From Bordetella parapertussis (lineage in GTDB: Bacteria; Pseudomonadota; Gammaproteobacteria; Burkholderiales; Burkholderiaceae_C), in contig CAMDAN010000124.1 of NCBI GenBank assembly GCA_945888535.1, positions 1-5,922 of the forward strand: a DNA stretch of 5,922 nt. Reading direction: 5' to 3'. A program made the position numbers and the translations under genes. Shown here in pieces: positions 4,840 to 5,922 of this stretch. A model generated the notes under the pieces. The model saw only the letters and a list, made by a program, of their open reading frames with translations. It did no database searches and was not told the origin of the DNA. How positions within the stretch are numbered: the first letter of the stretch is position 1; each line of letters begins with the position of its first letter.

Positions 4840-5922
4840 TTAAACATCAATATCTACCGAGTCGCCATGCAACTCCATCAACTCACGCCGTGCTGCAGCT
4901 TCTCCTTTGCCCATGAGTTTGGTGATTAAGGCTTCGGTCTGCGCAAAATCAATGGCACCCAAAGCCACAGGCAACAAGCGCCGGGTGTCGGGGTTCAAGG
5001 TGGTGTCCCACAGCTGCTCGGCATTCATCTCGCCCAAGCCTTTAAAGCGGCTGATGTTCCAAGCGCCTTCACGCACACCTTCTTTGCGCAGCTTGTCCAA
5101 AATAGCGCCCAACTCGCCTTCGTCTAAGGCGTAGGCTTTGGATGCAGGCTTTTTACCCCGCGCCGGCGCATCAACCCTAAATAAGGGAGGGCGAGCAACG
5201 TACAGATTCCCCGATTCAATGAGTTTGGGGAAGTGGCGGAAAAAGAGTGTGAGCAACAGAACCTGAATGTGGGAGCCGTCGACATCCGCGTCACTCAATA
5301 TACATACCTTGCCATAACGCAGGCCGCTCATATCCGGCGTGTCGTTGTGGCCATGCGGGTCGACCCCGATGGCCACCGAAATATCGTGAATTTCGGTATT
5401 GGCAAACAAGCGGTCGCGGTCCACTTCCCACGTATTCAAAACCTTGCCACGCAAAGGAAGAATCGCCTGGTTTTCTTTGTCGCGCCCCATCTTGGCGCTG
5501 CCGCCCGCAGAATCTCCCTCGACCAAAAAGACTTCGTTGTAGGCTAAATCTTTGCTTTCGCAATCGGTGAGTTTCCCGGGTAAAACGGCCACGCCAGAGC
5601 TCTTGCGTTTTTCTACTTTTTGTCCGGCCCGCTGTCGGGTTTGCGCAGCTTTGATAGCCAACTCGGCCAATTTTTTTCCATACTCCACGTGTTCATTGAG
5701 CCAAAGTTCCAAAGCGGGGCGAACAAAACTGGACACCAAACGGACCGCATCGCGCGAATTTAAGCGCTCTTTGATTTGTCCTTGAAACTGGGGGTCCAAC
5801 ACCTTGGCCGAAAGCACATAGTTGGCGCGGGCAAAGACGTCTTCAGGCATCAGCTTGACGCCTTTAGGCAGCAAAGAATGCAACTCAATAAACCCTTTGA
5901 CTGCGGTAAACAAGCCGTCGCG
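4840..5922 (-). CDS. parE: DNA topoisomerase IV subunit B, C-terminal part (cut by window end)
   Basis: The frame is open from the window edge to the TAA at 4840-4842 and gives 360 residues. That is a little over half of a typical ParE (E. coli 630). The TTG at 5911-5913 is not a start: the frame continues upstream as Arg-Asp-Gly, and the family motif RDGL spans it. Visible are the end of the transducer domain, the Toprim domain with its catalytic glutamate in VEGDSAGGSAK (codon 5518-5520) and the metal-binding acidic triad DADVD (5278-5292), the PLRGK loop, and the tail with RFKGLGEMN. The N-terminal GHKL ATPase domain lies outside the window. ParE binds ATP and, through Toprim, holds the Mg ions used for cleavage by ParC. 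RDGL, the LLPRGVKL-like segment and the overall match to E. coli ParE favour ParE over GyrB, as does the parC neighbour. The gene should not be confused with the unrelated ParE toxin family. Confidence 0.96.
   Translation of the reverse strand, partial: RDGLFTAVKGFIELHSLLPKGVKLMPEDVFARANYVLSAKVLDPQFQGQIKERLNSRDAVRLVSSFVRPALELWLNEHVEYGKKLAELAIKAAQTRQRAGQKVEKRKSSGVAVLPGKLTDCESKDLAYNEVFLVEGDSAGGSAKMGRDKENQAILPLRGKVLNTWEVDRDRLFANTEIHDISVAIGVDPHGHNDTPDMSGLRYGKVCILSDADVDGSHIQVLLLTLFFRHFPKLIESGNLYVARPPLFRVDAPARGKKPASKAYALDEGELGAILDKLRKEGVREGAWNISRFKGLGEMNAEQLWDTTLNPDTRRLLPVALGAIDFAQTEALITKLMGKGEAAARRELMELHGDSVDIDV

Noticed and set aside
5911..5913. TTG as the parE start codon
   Set aside because: The frame continues upstream to the window edge with the conserved RDG before it, and the ATPase domain is missing. 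The gene is cut by the window, not truncated in the genome.
615..5922. Functional link between the RelE/ParE-fold toxin HigB and the parE gene in the same window
   Set aside because: The shared name is misleading. The parE gene here encodes topoisomerase IV subunit B, unrelated to ParE toxins, and HigB acts on ribosome-bound mRNA.

Overview
The window looks like chromosomal DNA from a betaproteobacterium of the order Burkholderiales, most likely Comamonadaceae. This rests on the character of the ParC, ParE and flavin monooxygenase proteins and on adjacent parE-parC genes. It was judged by eye without a database search, so genus is not assigned. GC content drops from roughly 55-60% in the right-hand genes to about 33-45% around the cupin gene and the cupin/higB intergenic region.

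Layout, left to right: (1) 1-94, a short stretch with no convincing gene. (2) 95-478, minus strand, a small single-domain cupin. (3) 479-614, an AT-rich divergent intergenic region holding a good sigma70-type promoter with a dyad operator for the next genes. (4) 615-893 and 904-1218, plus strand, a complete type II toxin-antitoxin module of HigBA type with the toxin first. (5) 1228-2403, minus strand, a class A FAD-dependent aromatic-ring monooxygenase. (6) 2425-4824, minus strand, parC (topoisomerase IV subunit A). (7) 4840-5922, minus strand, the C-terminal part of parE (topoisomerase IV subunit B), cut by the window edge.

The right-hand 4.7 kb reads as one minus-strand transcription unit, parE-parC-monooxygenase, with gaps of 15 and 21 nt. 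ParE supplies ATPase and Toprim functions and ParC supplies the cleavage tyrosine; together they form the A2B2 decatenase that unlinks daughter chromosomes. The monooxygenase has no obvious functional link to topoisomerase IV and is probably a positional passenger. The HigBA module meets the monooxygenase tail to tail, with only 9 nt between the stop codons. HigB should be a ribosome-dependent mRNA endonuclease and HigA its antitoxin and autorepressor.

I do not see a clearly new system here. The points most worth a second look are the higB promoter geometry, which predicts a nearly leaderless toxin mRNA with the operator between the -35 and -10 boxes; a Gln at the ParC position that is Ser80 in E. 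coli; an A9 homopolymer just after the monooxygenase start codon; and changes beside the catalytic His in HigB.
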